The position numbers were made by a program, and so were the translations under genes. A stretch of 64,000 nucleotides of DNA from assembly GCF_036320965.1 (NCBI RefSeq), contig NC_092289.1, positions 20,318,278-20,382,277 on the forward strand. Direction: 5' to 3'. The notes under the pieces were generated by a model that was not told where the DNA came from, did not search any database, and worked only from the letters and a program-made list of their open reading frames with translations. The stretch comes from Panulirus ornatus (taxonomy: Eukaryota > Arthropoda > Malacostraca > Decapoda > Palinuridae). Below are positions 24,840-35,420 of the stretch, in pieces (position 1 is the stretch's first letter; each line of letters starts with the position of its first letter).

Positions 24840-26012
24840 TGACAAGATAAAAGAGACAGGATGAGAAAAACACACATTGTGATGAACGTTATTAAGGAAA
24901 AGGGTTGAAGGAAGGCGAGGTAAGAGATACAGATAAGCGAGGAGGAGAGATAAGAGTCATCCAGCGATAGCCGCTGAACGAAGCGGGATCGATAGCGGAA
25001 GGCCTTTGGGGAAGGGCGAGGGGACAAGCAGACCTGAAGTTGTGGCTGAATTGGACAATTGTCTTTCTGGGGGGAGCTAGCTGTTGAGATCGCTCGTCGC
25101 CCCTCCTCTCTCCGGGGAGGCTGGTGAAGTCAGCTCCTCCTTTTTGTGACCTTCTGGAGGCAATTCTCAGTTGACAAGCCAAATCGGCGATGTTGTGGGG
25201 ACTGTGGTGGTCGACTGGGGGACATTCCAGTAAGGTTTTGAACTCTTAAGATGGATCGGCGGTTTGATGAGACCTTAGGCTGTCGGATCCGACGGGGCTG
25301 TTCAGCGGTGCTTTTTAAGCTGGTGTGGTCGACTGGGTATTCCGTGGATGTTCTTACCCTCGCGAGATCCGCTTGCTCTGTAGTGCGTCTCTCGGCGCCA
25401 CGAACCGAAGGAGACATAGTTCAGAAGTTGTACGGATGGGAGCGAACTGGCGATTTCCTTTCGAAGTGCCCGTATTCAGCATCGTGGAGCTCTGGTATCC
25501 TCAGCCGTCAGACGTCGTCCTCAGCCAGCTGGAGTCACGGTTCACCCCAGCAGACCCCGCTCTTGATTCTTCCACTTCCTCCTCCTCCTCCTCCTCCTGC
25601 TCCTCCTCTTGGTATAACTTGCCCACCCGACGGCATGATGCTGGCTACACCAACCAGCCTGGCTATCGTGGGGAGCCAGACAATTAGTTTCTCCTTTGTC
25701 GCCCCCTATTCATCTGTAGCTGCCAGTTTTGTGTAGCTGCTGGAGACCTTTTTTTTCCCCCTCCCTCCTCCTCTTCCCCAGCCCGCCATTGATCCGGATA
25801 ATTGAATGTGGCCGAACCGCCAGTGTTACCAGGGGCGCGAGGAAAAGGCGCACACACTCACTCACACACACACACAGACGGACGGGCGTACAGACGACTT
25901 CATCTACAGCCCCTCCCGCGGATGCTTGACATCATTATTGCGATAAATGCTTCTTAACTTATTTGAAAATCTAAATCGTGCAAGAATGTGGCAGGGCGTT
26001 TTCTCTGCAGTG

Positions 26013-26015
<3 letters not shown>
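24840..26015. other. low-copy sequence, no gene recognised
   Basis: About 1.2 kb. A 161-codon plus-strand frame (25251-25736) includes a TCC trinucleotide tract (25575-25610). I see no recognisable domain and rate it unlikely to be a gene. Short GA and CA runs lie at the edges. Confidence 0.4.

Positions 26016-26016
<1 letters not shown>

Positions 26017-26060
<44 letters not shown>
26017..26060. repeat. (CA)n microsatellite
   Basis: A perfect CA run. Confidence 0.95.
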
Positions 26061-26063
<3 letters not shown>

Positions 26064-26496
26064 GACAAAGGATAAGGCGTGATGGAGTGCAGGGTAAGGT
26101 GGCGATCTGGTAACAGTGTAGGGGGAGACGGGACCATTTGTTTATACAAAGGCTACGGCGAACGATGCCGTTTTAGCACTGTATTGCCCGTGGGCAGTGA
26201 ATGCTCTCATCGCCGCTCTACCACGTCGAGGAGAGGAGGGTTTAACTCCAATTGAAAGAGGATTTCGACCAGTTCCTTTTTTTTCCCCCCCTTCAGTGCA
26301 CCGACTGCTTGGCCGACTATAACACACACACACACACACGCGCAAAAAAAAATCTCTTTCAGCGCGAGTGTTAATGTTGTTTACATTGACTGGTTCACCA
26401 GCGGACGCACTAGGCTGTTTGTGTGTGCAGAAGGTATTTACCTACAGTCGCGCCTCGCGTCTATCATTTTAGCGACGGGAAAGCTTTTGTGAGGCT

Positions 26497-26539
26497 CCAG
26501 GCCAGGCCAGGCCAGGCCAGGCCAGGCCAGGCCAGGCCA
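26497..26539. repeat. (CCAGG)n pentanucleotide
   Basis: About 8.6 perfect copies of a 5-bp CCAGG unit, an uncommon unit length in this window. Confidence 0.95.
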
Positions 26540-26604
26540 TCTGCTGTATTCCTGGGATTATTTTCTAATGTTTACATGCGTAGTTGTGTTCAGGATTAGC
26601 CAGT

Positions 26605-26765
26605 CGTAATGTATTCCCAGATGTATCCATGATGTATTCCGGGCGTTATAGCAGATGTATTCCCGAGCTGTATGCCTGATGTATTCCCAGATGTATCCAT
26701 GATGTATTCCGGGCGTTATAGCAGATGTATTCCCGAGTTGTATGCCAGATGTATTCCTAGTTGTA
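26605..26765. repeat. 70-bp tandem repeat, about 2.3 copies
   Basis: GTATTCCCAGATGTATCC starts at 26611 and again at 26681, an exact 70-bp period. Each unit itself contains several GATGTATTCC motifs, so it is built from a shorter ancestral repeat. Confidence 0.92.
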
Positions 26766-26824
26766 TAGGAAATTTCTTTAATGGGAGACGCGCCCTATGA
26801 GTAAGCCTTTGAGTGTTTTAACCC

Positions 26825-26945
26825 CACTGAATATGACCTTACGACCTTTGAGCATATGGGTACGACTGTTGTAAGACGACGGTACCGACCCATAAGCTCA
26901 AAGGTACGACCCTCTACTCCGACGGGTACGACCTTTAAGACCCAC
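26825..26945. repeat. 21-bp minisatellite (family A, locus 4, diverged)
   Basis: Degenerate units such as TTACGACCTTTGAGCA and GGTACGACCCTC resemble the family A core. Period is irregular at about 20-30 bp. Confidence 0.55.
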
Positions 26946-27414
26946 ATGACCTTTGACCCTGACCCTCGAGGGTCAGCGAGAGGAGGAGGGGGATCAGTAT
27001 GTCAATAGTATATGATCTCGTCCTTCTGGTGTATCGTTGTACTTTCCCCGGGAGTCGCCTCGACTCTTCGAGGAGATCAAAAGGTAAACGGAAAAAAATA
27101 ATGATTTTATGCTGGCAAACTACCGAACGACCCACTGCCGTCCAAACGACGACGCCTCGCTGTCGTCCAGACCGTCTCTCGTGAGTGGGGAGGAGGAGGA
27201 GGTGGGGAAGGTGAAGGGAAAAAAAAGATTCCTTCCAGTGCAATGGAAATGTCTCGTTGTTCCTCTCCGCCCGCTCTGCCATCCGGCTGCCTCGCCGCTG
27301 TCAGCATTCCAGTCGTGCTTGTTGTGACGTATCTCTTACGTCTCCTCCCATCGCGCACGCATCGCAGCGCTCGGCCCCGCTCAGAGCTGCGGGGTATGCG
27401 TGCGACGTTCGTAT

Positions 27415-27415
<1 letters not shown>
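26946..27415. other. low-copy sequence, no gene seen
   Basis: Mixed, CG-containing sequence. No coding signal was recognised. Confidence 0.35.

Positions 27416-27416
<1 letters not shown>

Positions 27417-27486
<70 letters not shown>
27417..27486. repeat. (TA)n microsatellite
   Basis: A perfect TA run. Confidence 0.95.
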
Positions 27487-27488
<2 letters not shown>

Positions 27489-27903
27489 CTCCAGGAGGCC
27501 GCTACGCCCGTCGCATCTCCCAGACGACGAAGTTTTGAGCCACATTTCCCCCGGAAGTTAGAAGGAACGTTCTCCCCCCTTCCACTTCCCTTTACCCCCT
27601 CCTCCCTGGCGGCACCGCGGAATATGATTCCTCCATCGCATGATTCGCGGGAGTTTAAGTCGCCATTCTGTCCCCCAGGAAGAAGAAAACCCCTCCCCCC
27701 CCAAGTTACATTTTCTGGGGAGTATAGATCTCTCCCCAGGCTCGACGCGGCTCCACTCGCAAATCTTGTCCAAGAACTGTGAGGGTCGGGAGGTCCCCCC
27801 CGTCAGCCGGGTCCATTACCCCAGATTGTCCTGTCTAGTTGAACCCATTTGCCCCGACGGCGAGGCTGACGAGGCAGGAGACGGAGGCGCTTTGGTCGCA
27901 GCC

Positions 27904-27904
<1 letters not shown>

Positions 27905-27967
<63 letters not shown>
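27905..27967. repeat. (TA)n microsatellite
   Basis: A perfect TA run. Confidence 0.95.
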
Positions 27968-27970
<3 letters not shown>

Positions 27971-28039
27971 GGATCAACGGCTCACGGAATGGTAAGGCCG
28001 GGGCCGGCCCTCCTCCTCCTCCCTTCCTTCCATCCACTG

Positions 28040-28040
<1 letters not shown>

Positions 28041-28117
<77 letters not shown>
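28041..28117. repeat. (CT)n microsatellite
   Basis: A perfect CT run. Confidence 0.95.
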
Positions 28118-28122
<5 letters not shown>

Positions 28123-28460
28123 GGAGCAAGTTGAGGGACGCGGCCTCCCCCCTCCCTCTTCCTATCTACGTGCGGCCCTTGCATACGGAGGGAGGAACCT
28201 CAGTCTTAGGGACGAACCTCAGAGAGGCATCCGTGATTACGGACGTCGAGAATGAGTCGCCTCCCGCCCGGCTGCCGGACGTCCACCGACCCTTGAGGCT
28301 CCTCCACCTCGCTGTTGACGGGAGAGGAGAAAAAAAAAGGGAGTGAGTCAGTTTGCTACCTTCGACGCACGGGCGGGAGATAGGGAGAGACACGCGGAGA
28401 TGGAGGTATGTGGACTGTGAGGGAGAGAAGGGAGTGGGTGAGGTGGAGGAAGAGGGAGAC
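28118..28460. other. low-copy sequence, no gene seen
   Basis: Mixed sequence; nothing recognised. Confidence 0.35.
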
Positions 28461-28461
28461 T

Positions 28462-28462
<1 letters not shown>

Positions 28463-28497
<35 letters not shown>

Positions 28498-28630
28498 AAT
28501 TGAATAAAGAGTGAATAGTAAGGGAATGCATAAGACAAACAGAAGGAAGAGAAGGGAGACCAAGAAACAGATAAGATAATAAAGATAAGAGAATCAAGGA
28601 AAGTGGTATTGATAGGGGAAGAGGAAACAC

Positions 28631-28701
<71 letters not shown>
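28463..28701. repeat. two (GA)n tracts in purine-rich DNA
   Basis: GA runs at 28463-28488 (ending in a poly-G) and 28635-28701, with A/G-rich sequence between. Confidence 0.93.
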
Positions 28702-28704
<3 letters not shown>

Positions 28705-28775
28705 AAAAATGTTGAAAAGCGAGGAAAATGGAAAGTTGTGAAAATGACAACAGTAACAAAAACGAAGTCTGCCGG

Positions 28776-29062
28776 AGGTTGATGGAGACTGGCGGAGACT
28801 GGTGGAGACTGGTGAAATAGGCCAAGTCTGGCGGAGACTGGCGGAGACAGGAGGAGACTGGCGGAGACTGGTGGAGACTGATGGAGACTAGTGGAGACTG
28901 GCGAAGTCTGGTGGAGACCGACGGAGTGTGATGGAGACTGGCGAAGTCTGGTGGAGACTGGCGGAGTGTGATGGAGACTGGCGAAGTCTGGTGGAGACCG
29001 ACGGAGTGTGATGGAGACTGGCGAAGTCTGGTGGAGACTGGCGGAGTGTGATGGAGACTGTT
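28776..29062. repeat. 10-bp minisatellite with 40/80-bp higher-order repeat
   Basis: The monomer is GGAGACTGGY (10 bp). From about 28901 the block GCGAAGTCTGGTGGAGA recurs at 28901, 28941, 28981 and 29021 (exact 40-bp period). The following bases alternate CCGACGG and CTGGCGG, giving an 80-bp unit. The 406-codon minus-strand frame across this region (28460-29680) is kept open by the repeat and the neighbouring purine-rich tracts. Confidence 0.96.
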
Positions 29063-29149
29063 GGACCAACATCGTCTCAGCTGGGTCTGTTCCCTGGTAC
29101 TCCAGTGTAAAACCGAGAATACTGAGAGGAAGCCGACACGCAAGAACAG

Positions 29150-29275
29150 AGCCTGGAGGAGGAGGAGGAGCTGGGGAGGGAGGTGGAGGAGGAGCTGGGG
29201 AGGAGAGGAGGGGAGGGGGGGGAACGGGAAGGAAGAAGGAAGAAGAGGAGGATGGGAAAGAGGATAAGGGGTATG
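29150..29275. repeat. (GGA)n-rich purine tract
   Basis: Imperfect GGA trinucleotides and purine-rich sequence. Confidence 0.8.
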
Positions 29276-29939
29276 TGTGGTGCGGAACGTGTTAGGGAGA
29301 ATGTAAATGACAGCGAGGCAAAGTGGGAGGAGGAGGAGGAGTACCCAAGGAACGCTGTTAAGGGAAAGGTGGGCGTTACTGAGGCAAGCAAGATGTGACG
29401 CGACGAGGAACGTAACAAGGGATCGCCTGGCAGTGACGGAAGGAGTACCTCCCGGGAACGAGTGGCGGCCCAGAACGTAAGAACCGCACCGGGGCGAAGA
29501 ACGTGTCGGCACGACGTAATCTGGAGCACGGGCAGACACAAGGGGAAGGAAGGGAAGGTGGCGAGGGAGGGTGAGGGAGCGGGGGAGACGCACGCACAAG
29601 CGTTTCAGCACTTGTGGTTGGCCAGGAGGTGGGGGAGGTTGTGGCGTGGGAGGGTGGGTGGGTTTGGAGGAGACAAACAAGAAGAGGTGCAGTTAAGATG
29701 TTTCTTATTGGTTCGTCGCTCAGGGAAGAGGAGGGGGGAGGGAGGGGGAGTGTAGCGGGCTGGTGCCGTGGAGGACCAGCCTACAGGGAGAGGGAGAGAG
29801 AGAGACAGGGAGGGGGTAAGAGGTGCAAGGAAGGAAGGGAGAGGAGAGTGAGAGTGAGAGGTACAGCTTATTGAGTGAGCTGCTTCAGAGAAGATGTTGG
29901 CTGAGAATGCGAAGAATTGATCACAGGATGAGTGTAGTT

Positions 29940-29940
<1 letters not shown>
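29276..29940. other. purine-rich low-copy sequence, no gene
   Basis: G/A-rich plus strand; open frames reflect composition. No domain was recognised. Confidence 0.4.

Positions 29941-29941
<1 letters not shown>

Positions 29942-30004
<63 letters not shown>
29942..30004. repeat. (GA)n microsatellite
   Basis: A perfect GA run. Confidence 0.95.
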
Positions 30005-30009
<5 letters not shown>

Positions 30010-30313
30010 GTGAGGACGAGGGTTCATGGGAACACGTGAGAAAGGCAGGTAATGGGAGACGTGATGGCCCGTGATGGGGTTATCTCCTGGGGGACAGAGA
30101 GGACTGGGAGAGTGCGTGAGGTGAGAGGCGGGGAGAGTGGAGGTGAGAGGGAGGGAGGAGAGGGCCAGTGATCCCTCACAGTGAGGGAGATCATCCATCC
30201 CCTCTGTTCTCCACCACCCCCTACACCCAGCCCCACAACACCTGTTGGCATCACCTGCTGGGATCATGTGGGTGTCAAGTGAGCCGAGGTCACGCAGGGA
30301 GCAGCAGACGGGG

Positions 30314-30317
<4 letters not shown>

Positions 30318-30375
<58 letters not shown>

Positions 30376-30377
30376 GG
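30318..30377. repeat. (GA)n followed by poly-G
   Basis: GA run (30318-30364) that ends in a G homopolymer. Confidence 0.93.
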
Positions 30378-30576
30378 CGTGTCGGTAAAAGTATAAATGC
30401 CATAATCTGGCGGTGAAAAACAAGGGAAACCATGTACGCCTGAAGCGACGTCGGAACACAAGAAGTGTGGATTTATTTAACTTCCCAGGGTTGGGGTAGG
30501 AGGGGGAGGAGGAGGTGAGGGGGTTAGAAGAAAAATGAGTACAGGGGCGTAAACCTCTAGTTCCAAAATGGTAAGG

Positions 30577-30579
<3 letters not shown>

Positions 30580-30618
<39 letters not shown>
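30580..30618. repeat. (TA)n at the 3' end of the SINE-like element
   Basis: TA run directly abutting the A-rich tail (seen as poly-T on the plus strand) of the SINE-like element. Confidence 0.93.
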
Positions 30619-30620
<2 letters not shown>

Positions 30621-30856
30621 CTTTTTTTTTCTTTCAAACTATTCGCCATTTCCCGCATTAGCGAGGTAGCGTTAAGAACAGAGGACTGGCCCTTGAGGGA
30701 ATACCCTCACCTGGCCCAATTCTCTGTTCCTTCTTTTGGAAAAAAAAAAAAAAAAAACGAGAGGGGAGGATTTCCAGCCCCCCGCTCCCTCCCCTTTTAG
30801 TCGCCTTCTACGACACGCAGGGAATACGTGGGAAGTATTCTTTCTCCCCTATCCCC

Positions 30857-30858
<2 letters not shown>
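30619..30858 (-). mobile_element. SINE-like element with LINE-type 3' tail
   Basis: A roughly 240-bp element read on the minus strand. Its 5' part carries a possible RNA polymerase III A box at 30804-30815 (TGTCGTAGAAGG, 10 of 12 positions fitting the usual consensus). A weaker B-box-like sequence lies 24 nt downstream at 30768-30779 (GGCTGGAAATCC), closer than is typical for tRNAs. A poly-A tract (about 17 A on the minus strand) sits in the middle. The 3' part (30619-30692) contains CGCTACCTCGC and GCGGGA and ends in an A-rich tail then (TA)n. This tail matches the 3' end of the LINE at 60.1-61.3 kb. Both flanks are (TA)n. I recognise the element type from decapod sequence by memory only. 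tRNA origin is inferred. Confidence 0.72.

Positions 30859-30930
<72 letters not shown>
30859..30930. repeat. (TA)n at the 5' side of the SINE-like element
   Basis: A perfect TA run of about 72 bp on the opposite side of the element from the TA run at 30580. Confidence 0.95.
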
Positions 30931-30932
<2 letters not shown>

Positions 30933-31312
30933 TCGAAGCTCTTCCGGGTAAAACAGACGGAGTATAGACGCGTAAAACTCCTCCATTCCGAAAAACAAAA
31001 GCAGGTGCGATTGGATCCGGAAAAAAAAAGAAAAGTATGTACCCCGACAAAAGAAGATCACAGCGAGATCCAGTGCCCTTAAGGGAGTTATTTTCGCCCT
31101 TTACCCTCATAACAATGGTTAGGATTTGCCGCCATGATAATACCGGACGGGGCTCTAGGTGTAGCGGGGAGGGGGAAGGGAATTAGGGGGAGTATATGAC
31201 AATCCCCACATTGTACTCTCCTCCTTTATCTTTTTCCCTCCAGCAACACTGTCCCCGACTCTCTCCAGCCATTTCCTCTTCCATTTTCGATCTTATTTTC
31301 GTCTTTCATCAG
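30931..31312. other. low-copy sequence, no gene seen
   Basis: Mixed sequence; nothing recognised. Confidence 0.35.
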
Positions 31313-31396
31313 TCTTCTTCTTCTTCTTCTTCTTCTTCTTCTTCTTCTTCTTCTTCTTCTTCTTCTTCTCCCTCTTCTTCTTCTTTTTCTTCTTCA
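31313..31396. repeat. (TTC)n trinucleotide
   Basis: TTC run with a few interruptions; reads as poly-Ser in one frame. Confidence 0.95.
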
Positions 31397-31479
31397 CCCA
31401 CGCCTCTGTCCACGCCTCTTCACCCCACGCCTCTGTCCCTCCCTCGCGCTAGCCCTGCCTCCCGCAGTCTACCTCTTGC

Positions 31480-31665
31480 CGTAGGTAATCTGGTAGGTAA
31501 GAAGTTAAGTAGAAATACTCCTACCTACGTAGGAAAGTAGATGTGCGTACTCGTCGGTTGGGAATTAGCTGGGAGTACTCGTGGGTAAGAGAGTAGGTAA
31601 GAGTACTCAATGGGGAGGAAGTTAGGTAAGAGTACTCGTGGATAGGTAGGTAGGTACCTCCTCAT
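31480..31665. repeat. degenerate ~30-45 bp tandem repeat
   Basis: GTAAGAGTACTCGTGGGTA-like units recur about five times, with TAGGTAGG steps. Confidence 0.75.
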
Positions 31666-31702
31666 ACCAGAGACTTCTTCTGGCGTTAATTTTCTTGAGA
31701 AC

Positions 31703-31703
<1 letters not shown>

Positions 31704-31784
<81 letters not shown>
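31704..31784. repeat. (CT)n microsatellite
   Basis: A perfect CT run of about 80 bp. Confidence 0.95.
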
Positions 31785-31789
<5 letters not shown>

Positions 31790-31810
31790 CGGGATGAACA
31801 TCATGAAACC

Positions 31811-32030
31811 CAAGTGCTGTGACCTGACCTGACGGCAGAGTAGAGTCCGCCCTTCACTACCCCACCTTCCCCCGCTAGTGGTGTGACCTGACGAGAGAGT
31901 CCGAGCCCTCCAAGTGCTGTGACCTGACCTGACGGCAGAGTAGAGTCCGCCCTTCACTACCCCACCTTCCCCCGCTAGTGGTGTGACCTGACGAGAGAGT
32001 CCGAGCCCCCCAAGTGCTGTGATCTGACCT
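31811..32030. repeat. 100-bp tandem repeat, 2.2 copies
   Basis: CAAGTGCTGTGACCTGACC starts at 31811 and 31911 and, slightly changed, at 32011, an exact 100-bp period. The two complete units are nearly identical, and each contains repeated GTGACCTGAC motifs. Confidence 0.96.
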
Positions 32031-32610
32031 GCGCGGGCACTGTGAGTGGCGAGGTGTCACGTAGAGTGCAGGCAGTGTCGCATAGCCGGACACACGCGAG
32101 AAAGCAGAGTTAAAGGACAAAAGTCAAAGTATAAAGAGGGAGCGTTTATTGTTGATGGGGGAGTGGGGGGGAGAGAGGGAGGGGGATAGGTGTCCTGGCT
32201 AAATGGGGTTCAGTCAAAGGGCAGGGTTTAAAAGGGGGTAGCGACAGAGGTTAAAGCGGTGTGGGTTGAGGGTTGAAAAGGGAAGGAGGGGGGGTTAATG
32301 GTGAAAAGCGGAGGTGGGGGGTGGGTGGGATAGCGAAGGTTGTGGTTCAACGGAAAACAGTAAGTTGAGGAGGGAAGGGGGGAGGAAGGTAAGTTTGAGA
32401 CTCCATCTCTGCTGTGTTAACAAGTCCACGACCCTCTTACGCGCCTCTACGGAGGTTCACAGTCATCCCGTGACGGTGTGCAGTTCGAGCACCTCGCCAG
32501 GTTACTTCGTGAGGCATGTCGAGGCCGAGCCTCGGTCCAGCTCCTCACAAACCTCCAGCCACAGCGGCCCTCGTCCCTCTCTAGCTGTAGGTATCCAGCG
32601 GGTGAAGGCC
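32031..32610. other. low-copy sequence, no gene seen
   Basis: Purine-rich at 32150-32400. A donor-like AAG-GTAAGT occurs at 32386-32394 without a convincing upstream acceptor. Confidence 0.35.
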
Positions 32611-32611
32611 T

Positions 32612-32613
32612 CC

Positions 32614-32700
<87 letters not shown>
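32612..32700. repeat. poly-C followed by (CT)n
   Basis: A C homopolymer (about 13) leads into a CT run of about 77 bp. Confidence 0.95.
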
Positions 32701-32702
<2 letters not shown>

Positions 32703-34260
32703 GCTCCAGTGTTTCGCCAGAGTCCTTCGCACGAGGCCGTTCGGAAGCTAGTTCGACCTAGATCCTCGCTGGCTCCGAACTCGCCAAGGTCTCCTCCTCC
32801 TCCTCCACTTTGCCTCCTTTACACTTTACCTCCTGAGGGTTCCAGCTCGCGAACCCTCTCCCTTCGTCAGGAAGATCCTCATGATCGGTTCCTCCGACGT
32901 TGGAGATGACGTTTCTTCAGCCAGAGAGTATTTACCATACATGCTCAGACCGTCGTGGGTCACGGAAAAAATTCCATACTGGGTGTAGCGGAGGACGTGA
33001 TGGGTGTAGCGGAGGGTAAATGGGTGCGGCGGAGGGTGTAATGGGTGTAAACACCACCACACCTTGTACTCGCAGTCTCTAACACGCGTCTCCCACTTGT
33101 TATGCTGTCCACGCACCCTTTCCCCCTCTCACTCTCGCTTCCCGCCTGGTCCCCCCACCTCTCTCCCACAGTCTCGTTCTCCCTAGCCCGCACAGCGGCT
33201 TCCCTCCCCACCCCACAAAGCAAATACCTCCAGGATTTATGGGCACGTCCCCCTGATGACAAATGACAAAGAAATTCCACCCTGAGAATCTGCCCGAGTT
33301 AATATCCCTCTCTTGCCTCCATCCCAGCGATATCCCGAAACATCCCAGAATCCCACAGACAAATCCCTATTGGCATCCTAAACATGCACGCCCTCTTCAA
33401 CCTAAACCATTCCGAAAATCCAAGAAAACAAACTTGTCATGATACCACACCCGCATTGCCCCGATGTTGAGCCGGAGGGAGAGGTGGGTGCGTGGGAGGG
33501 AGAGGAGGTGCCTTCTGCTTTACAGTCCTGTTTCTATCACAATCTACAGTAACTATGCAGGTAACCTCGTCACGGACCATCAGGTGGTCCTCCTCCTCCT
33601 CCTCCCCGTGTACTGCACGCTCCCGACTCAGCATCAGTTTCCCCACCCGTCCATGTGTGTTTACCCCCACCCCCCCATGAATCCCCCATGGCCATCTTTC
33701 ACCCTCCACTTTCAATCCAGCTCTGAGGCGACACCTTATTATTATCCCTCTCCTCGGGACGGATAGTCGGCCGTAAATCCAGCAAATGGTCCATGTGCAT
33801 TACGGTATTGGGGGAGGAGGCGGGAGCTTGGTGAATAATATTGCGTTCGAAGGATGTTAGCCGTCTTTAACCCGCCTTCCTCCTCGGTCGTGTTGTGCCT
33901 GACAGCCGGCACGGAGTCGTTCTTGAGGTGTCGTGGGAGGGGAGGGTTGTCGCCGCCGCCCCGGGGTAAGAGGCTCTTAAGGTGGGTGTTAAGTATTTCT
34001 AGGTTCACTTTACAGTGTTAATGTTCAGTGGGGGAATAATACTTCCTTTTTTTCCTCTCTCTCTCTCTATCTTTAGCGAAGGCGTAATGCATTTCATCGC
34101 CAGCTTGGGGTGGTGGGTGGGGAGGGAGGGGGGTATGCCAAGCGCGCGACCAAAGATCCGAAATGGTTCATGCCAGTGGTTCATTGTCTCGATGGACCGA
34201 TGTGTGTGTTTTCAGACATAGATTTAAGTGATTTATGGGTTTTTGTTACCTTGCTTTTAT
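32701..34260. other. low-copy sequence, no gene recognised
   Basis: About 1.5 kb with no strong repeats apart from a short GGGTGTAGCGGAGG-like triplication at 32980-33050. Open frames of up to 111 codons show no domain. Confidence 0.4.
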
Positions 34261-34261
34261 T

Positions 34262-34265
34262 GTTA

Positions 34266-34314
<49 letters not shown>

Positions 34315-34345
34315 CATTATCATCATTATTATTATTATCATTTTC
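34262..34345. repeat. (ATT)n trinucleotide
   Basis: ATT run with occasional ATC units. Confidence 0.95.
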
Positions 34346-34421
34346 TAATAGCATGAACTGTGAAGAACGTTATTCTGGCGAAGAACATACTGTTCCCCGT
34401 TTGAAGATAACTCGGTGTTCA

Positions 34422-34423
<2 letters not shown>

Positions 34424-34461
<38 letters not shown>
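34424..34461. repeat. (CA)n microsatellite
   Basis: A perfect CA run. Confidence 0.95.
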
Positions 34462-34463
<2 letters not shown>

Positions 34464-34875
34464 CACAGGAGGCAGTTAAGAGACGGCAAGATCGTCCACC
34501 CATTTGTTCCCTGGATGAATTTAACGACTTGCCTGGTTTGTTCCAATTCGGCAGACGACGCCGAGTGAGAGATGAGATGCAGACGCCAGAGATTAAGGAT
34601 TCCCTGGTTTCAGGGGAGCTTGCCGGGTGTGGTTTGGCGGGGGATTAATCGCAGTTCCGGGGGGGTGTGGGGGTGGGAAATGTAATCCCTGAATTTCCCT
34701 AGCTGCCTCGTAGGGCCAGGAATTTATGGGGACTCGAGTCTTCCGTCGACTTGCCGGAGTTAGGGCTGGGGGTGGGTCTATACTGCGTCTCATCTTGTTT
34801 CTCGTGGATCTTCTCTCCCCGTTCGTAGCGTCTGTCTCTTTCCCCTTACGTCCTGATCGTGTGGTGTTGAGAGGC

Positions 34876-35057
34876 CATGTGTCTCACCTGGCGTGTCTGA
34901 AGTCATGTGTCTCACCTGGCGTGTCTGAAGTCATGTGTCTCATCTGGCATGTCTGAAGTCATGTCTCATCTGGCGTGTCTGAAGTCATGTGTCTCACCTG
35001 GCGTGTCTGAAGTCATGTGTCTCACCTGGCGTGTCTGAAGCCATGTGTCTCACCTCG
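34876..35057. repeat. 28-bp minisatellite, about 6.5 copies
   Basis: Unit core GTCTCACCTGGCGTGTCTGA with AGTCATGT; one unit lacks 2 bp. Most copies differ at one or two bases. Decayed copies continue to about 35180. Confidence 0.95.
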
Positions 35058-35274
35058 GGTGCCGTCCAGAATCATGTACCTGGAGTGGTGTGTCTCCATT
35101 CGTGCGCCTCAAGTTATACGTCTCAGCCGATGAGTCTCAGATCATGTTTCTGAAGTCGTTTCTCAGAAGACGCGCGTCGTTAAGACCAGGAGCGTGGCGC
35201 GTGCTGAGAAATACCATCTGCTTCCAAGTACCTCAGTGATAATCAGTGTTGTTTTATATTTTCCTCGCGAGTCC

Positions 35275-35296
35275 GTGTGTGTGTGTGTGTGTGTGT
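35275..35296. repeat. short (GT)n tract
   Basis: GT run directly preceding the 21-bp array. Confidence 0.9.
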
Positions 35297-35307
35297 TGGG
35301 GGGTTTA

Positions 35308-35420
35308 GGGCTGCACTGTCGTGCTCAAGGTTCGTACCGTCTTGTTCAAGGCTCGCCCCGTCGTGCTCAAGGGTCGTACCGCCCTGTTCAAGGGTTGTAA
35401 CGTCTCGCAAAAGGGTCGTA
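35308..35420. repeat. 21-bp minisatellite (family A, locus 5)
   Basis: Five units in the reverse orientation to the array at 2.04 kb, for example GTCGTGCTCAAGGGTCGTAC and a GTTCAAGG variant. The complement gives the family A core. Confidence 0.88.

Noticed and set aside
25251..25736. 161-codon frame as a gene
   Set aside because: No recognisable domain, a trinucleotide tract inside it, and an overlapping 120-codon frame of equal quality on the same strand.
28460..29680. 406-codon minus-strand open frame, the longest in the window
   Set aside because: It runs through a (GA)n tract, the 10-bp minisatellite and purine-rich DNA. The translation is a low-complexity Ser/Pro/Leu repeat, and frames in other phases are open too.
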